Positions 61,540-64,000 of a stretch of 64,000 nt of DNA are shown here, in pieces. How positions within the stretch are numbered: position 1 is the stretch's first letter; every line of letters starts with the position of its first letter. Where the stretch lies: NCBI RefSeq assembly GCF_021491915.1, contig NZ_CP090836.1, positions 1,102,501-1,166,500 on the forward strand, in the 5' to 3' direction. Position numbers and translations under genes: made by a program. The notes under the pieces were generated by a model. It was not told the origin of the DNA. It did not search any database and saw nothing but the letters and a program-made list of their open reading frames with translations. This stretch comes from Paracoccus everestensis (lineage in GTDB: Bacteria; Pseudomonadota; Alphaproteobacteria; Rhodobacterales; Rhodobacteraceae).

Positions 61540-62711
61540 TCCGTGCGGCCTGCGGCATCCGCCGATGCCCAGGCCCATTGAAAGTTGTATCCCCCCAGCC
61601 AGCCCGTCACATCGACGCATTCCCCGATGAAGAACAGCCCCGGCACCTTGCGGGCCTGCATCGTGCGGGCGTCCAGATCGCGCGTATCGACGCCGCCCAG
61701 CGTCACCTCGGCCGTGCGATAGCCCTCGGTTCCGACGGGGCGGACCTGCCAGCGGTTCACCCGCGCGCCGATCGCATCCAGCCGGGTGTTCGGCTGATCG
61801 GCCAACCGCGCCTGCGCCACCCCCATCTCGTCGCAGATCGCAGCCGCAAGCCGGGCAGGCAGCATACGCCCCAGGACCGAGGCCACGGAAACCCGGCCCC
61901 CTTCGGACCGCGCGGCCCTCAAAGCCGACGCAATGTCTTGCCCGGGGGACAGGTCGATCTGCAAACTTTCCCCCGCCCGCCAGAAGCTGGAGATTTGCAG
62001 GATCACCGGCCCGCTGAGGCCGCGATGCGTGAACAGCAGCGCGTCGCGGAACCGGCCGCCGTTATGGCGGATCTCGGCCTCGACCGAGACACCGGCAAGC
62101 GGACGGCACAGGGCCAGTTCCTGTTCGGCGAACGTCAGCGGCACCAGCCCCGCCCTGCTCTCCACCAAGCGCAACCCAAACTGCGCCGCGATGTCATAGG
62201 CGATGCCCGTCGCGCCCATCTTGGGGATCGACTTGCCCCCCGTCGCCACCACCAGCCTTGCTGTATGGATCGCCCCGCCCGCCGTATCCACGACAAACCC
62301 GGTGCCGTCATGGCGAACCGACAGCGGGGCGCACCGCATCCGCAGATCGGCGCCCGCCATCCGGTCCAGCAGCATCCGGGTGATCTGCGTGGCCTTGCCG
62401 TCGCAGAACAATTGCCCTTGGGTCTTTTCATGCCAGGCGATCCCCGCCCGATCCACCAGCCGGACGAAGTCGGGGGCAGTAAAGCGCGCCAAGGCACTGG
62501 CCGCGAATCGCGGGTTCTGCGACAGGAACCGGTCCGGCGCAGTCGCCATGTTGGTGAAATTGCAGCGACCGCCGCCCGAAATGCGAATCTTCTCTCCAGG
62601 ATCGGGGGCATGATCCAGTACCATCACGCGCCGTCCCGGCCGCAGGGCGGACCCCGCGCAGAACAACCCTGCCGCCCCCGCGCCTAATATCAGAAGATCC
62701 ACCTGTTCCAT
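61536..62711 (-). CDS. NAD(P)/FAD-dependent oxidoreductase, HI0933 family
   Basis: 391 residues of the HI0933/BaiN flavoprotein family. FAD motif LLILGAGAAGLFCAGSALRPG, the signature KIRISGGGRCNFTN, and the C-terminal GLFFIGECVDVTGWLGGYNFQWAWASG-like end (here ...WAWASADAAG). Substrates of most members are unknown. Two in-frame ATGs (62723 and 62711) are possible; the later one fits the usual distance to the FAD motif. Its stop shares four bases with the kdsA stop. Confidence 0.9.
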   Translation of the reverse strand: MEQVDLLILGAGAAGLFCAGSALRPGRRVMVLDHAPDPGEKIRISGGGRCNFTNMATAPDRFLSQNPRFAASALARFTAPDFVRLVDRAGIAWHEKTQGQLFCDGKATQITRMLLDRMAGADLRMRCAPLSVRHDGTGFVVDTAGGAIHTARLVVATGGKSIPKMGATGIAYDIAAQFGLRLVESRAGLVPLTFAEQELALCRPLAGVSVEAEIRHNGGRFRDALLFTHRGLSGPVILQISSFWRAGESLQIDLSPGQDIASALRAARSEGGRVSVASVLGRMLPARLAAAICDEMGVAQARLADQPNTRLDAIGARVNRWQVRPVGTEGYRTAEVTLGGVDTRDLDARTMQARKVPGLFFIGECVDVTGWLGGYNFQWAWASADAAGRTD

Positions 62712-62806
62712 TCCGGGCGGCATAAAGCGCGTTTACCGGACAGGCAAGTTTCGCGAATTTTCGACTTGCACCCCCGCGCGGGCTTGGCTATTCACCCGCT
62801 CACAGT

Positions 62807-62881
62807 TGGGGCGTGGCCAAGTGGTAAGGCATCGGTTTTTGGTACCGTGTACCGTAGGTTCGAATCCTACCGCCCCAGCCA
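62807..62881 (+). tRNA. tRNA-Gln (UUG)
   Basis: 75-base tRNA with encoded CCA. Acceptor TGGGGCG/CGCCCCA, anticodon loop TTTTGGT giving TTG, T arm GGTTCGAATCC. Confidence 0.96.
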
Positions 62882-62899
62882 ACATCATCCAAGGTATTG

Positions 62900-64000
62900 T
62901 TACCCTGCGATAATCTCGAACCGGGTCACGTCGATCATTCCCCGGTCGGTGATCTTTAGCGCGGGAATGACGGGCAGGGCCAGGAAGGCCAGTTGCAGGA
63001 AGGGTTCTTCCAGCACGACGCCCAGGATCTTGGCCGCGTCGCGCAGCACCATCAGCCGGTCGCGCACGGACTCGAATGGTTCAAGGCTCATCAACCCTGC
63101 GACAGGCAAGGGCAGTTCGGCCAGGATACGGCCCGCCTCCGCCACGACAAAGCCGCCTTCGATCTGCGACAGGCGGTTCACGGCCAAGGCCATGTCATCG
63201 TAATCGGCGCCGACGGCGGCGATGTTGTGATGGTCGTGGCACACGGTCGATGCGATGGCACCGCGCCGGATGCCAAAGCCCTGGACAAAGCCCGTGGCGA
63301 TGTTTCCGTTCCTGCCATGCCGTTCGATCACGGCGATGCGGGCCAGGTCGCGGGCAAGGTCGGGGCGCTTGTCGCCATCCTGGGGCGTGATGTCATGGGT
63401 CAGGTGGGCGGTGATGATCTTGCCTTCGATGATGCCGATCACCGGGGTCTCGCTGCGGGTTCCGGCGCAGCGGAAATCCTGCGCCCGGACCGGCGGCGCC
63501 TTGACCAAGGCGCGGCCTACCGGAGCCAGCGGCCTTCGCCCGGCAAAGGCCGCATCATCCACGACCCGCCCGCCGCACAGCACCATCCGCGCCCGGCAGC
63601 TTTCCAGATTGTCCACAGCCACGATATCGGCGCGCAGTCCGGGGGCGATCAGTCCGCGATCCTTCAGCCCAAAGGCCTCGGCCGCCGACAGGGAGGCCGC
63701 GCGATAGACCGCCAGCACCGGGCTGCCAAGCCGGATCAATTCGCGGATCATGTGGTCCAGATGGCCCTGTTCGGCGATGTCCAGCGGGTTCCGGTCATCC
63801 GTGCAAAGGCACATATAGGGCGCCGTCACGTCCGCCAGGACTGGCTGGAGTGCCACCAGATCCTTGCTGACGGATCCTTCGCGGATCAGGACGCGCATTC
63901 CCTTGCGCAGCTTTTCCAGCGCCTCCTCGGCCGTCGTTGCCTCGTGTTCCGTGCGGATGCCTGCCGCGACATAAGCCGACAGGTCGTGGCCCGTCAGTTG
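62900..64000 (-). CDS. ade: Adenine deaminase (5' end outside window)
   Basis: Converts adenine to hypoxanthine. The frame stays open to the window edge ([17 protein letters not shown] near the edge), giving about 366 residues of a protein usually near 570-600; the N-terminus is missing. Conserved parts are [26 protein letters not shown], the [13 protein letters not shown] stretch, [27 protein letters not shown] and [26 protein letters not shown], matching the Ade C-terminal domain. It ends 18 bases after tRNA-Gln. Confidence 0.93.
   Translation of the reverse strand, partial: QLTGHDLSAYVAAGIRTEHEATTAEEALEKLRKGMRVLIREGSVSKDLVALQPVLADVTAPYMCLCTDDRNPLDIAEQGHLDHMIRELIRLGSPVLAVYRAASLSAAEAFGLKDRGLIAPGLRADIVAVDNLESCRARMVLCGGRVVDDAAFAGRRPLAPVGRALVKAPPVRAQDFRCAGTRSETPVIGIIEGKIITAHLTHDITPQDGDKRPDLARDLARIAVIERHGRNGNIATGFVQGFGIRRGAIASTVCHDHHNIAAVGADYDDMALAVNRLSQIEGGFVVAEAGRILAELPLPVAGLMSLEPFESVRDRLMVLRDAAKILGVVLEEPFLQLAFLALPVIPALKITDRGMIDVTRFEIIAG

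Overview
The window is a 64 kb stretch of GC-rich alphaproteobacterial chromosome. Its closest match by content is Paracoccus or a near relative in the Rhodobacterales. The main evidence is the complete complex I (nuo/nqo) operon, in which small unrelated reading frames sit between the subunits at the places described for the Paracoccus denitrificans nqo locus. Supporting evidence is the lineage-typical DUF5333, DUF5337, DUF6456 and DUF6477 proteins, short intergenic gaps, frequent ATGA start/stop overlaps, and rare TTG/GTG starts. No phage, insertion sequence, CRISPR array or rRNA was seen. Function calls were made from motifs and family knowledge by reading alone; no database search was run.

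Layout. 1-6.3 kb holds housekeeping genes: the 3' part of trpE, a secreted PRC-barrel protein, a minus-strand fabI-LysE exporter-gpt run, pdxH, a double cold-shock-domain protein, a DUF192 protein and tRNA-Pro. 6.3-17.6 kb is a reductive pyrimidine catabolism region: preA and preT, a YitT-type membrane protein, an NMT1/ThiY-type ABC importer, dihydropyrimidinase, N-carbamoyl amidohydrolase, a RutR-type regulator and a second TetR regulator. Two RutR-like operators (9061-9076 and 16329-16344) tie the two catabolic units together. 17.8-23 kb is envelope biosynthesis: a DUF882 protein, an L,D-transpeptidase, lpxD, a dedicated acyl carrier protein and a ketoacyl-ACP synthase. 23-33.4 kb carries an IalB-family protein, a candidate small RNA on the minus strand, a HerA-like ATPase, DUF6477 and DUF6456 proteins, divergent katA/oxyR with a nearby peroxiredoxin, TerC, tRNA-Leu, lipA and a secreted low-complexity protein.

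33.7-50.6 kb is the nuoABCDEFGHIJKLMN operon with five inserted small genes. It appears to run on into birA, coaX, rnj and trmB, mostly with overlaps or very short gaps. After tRNA-Ser there is an AT-richer stretch and an unrecognised gene whose C-terminus suggests a terpenoid-cyclase-like fold. 55.8-62.7 kb holds fhs, a uracil-DNA-glycosylase-family protein and a small capsule/Kdo cluster: a KpsT-like ATPase, a frameshifted KpsE-like protein and kdsA. An HI0933-family flavoprotein, tRNA-Gln and the 3' part of an adenine deaminase close the window.

The most interesting leads are the KpsE-like gene split at paired G6 tracts (possible phase variation), the structured minus-strand RNA candidate with a CCUUCCUCCC anti-Shine-Dalgarno stretch at 24061-24159, the RutR-box-linked pyrimidine pathway with its own importer, and the unknown gene at 55019-55858.
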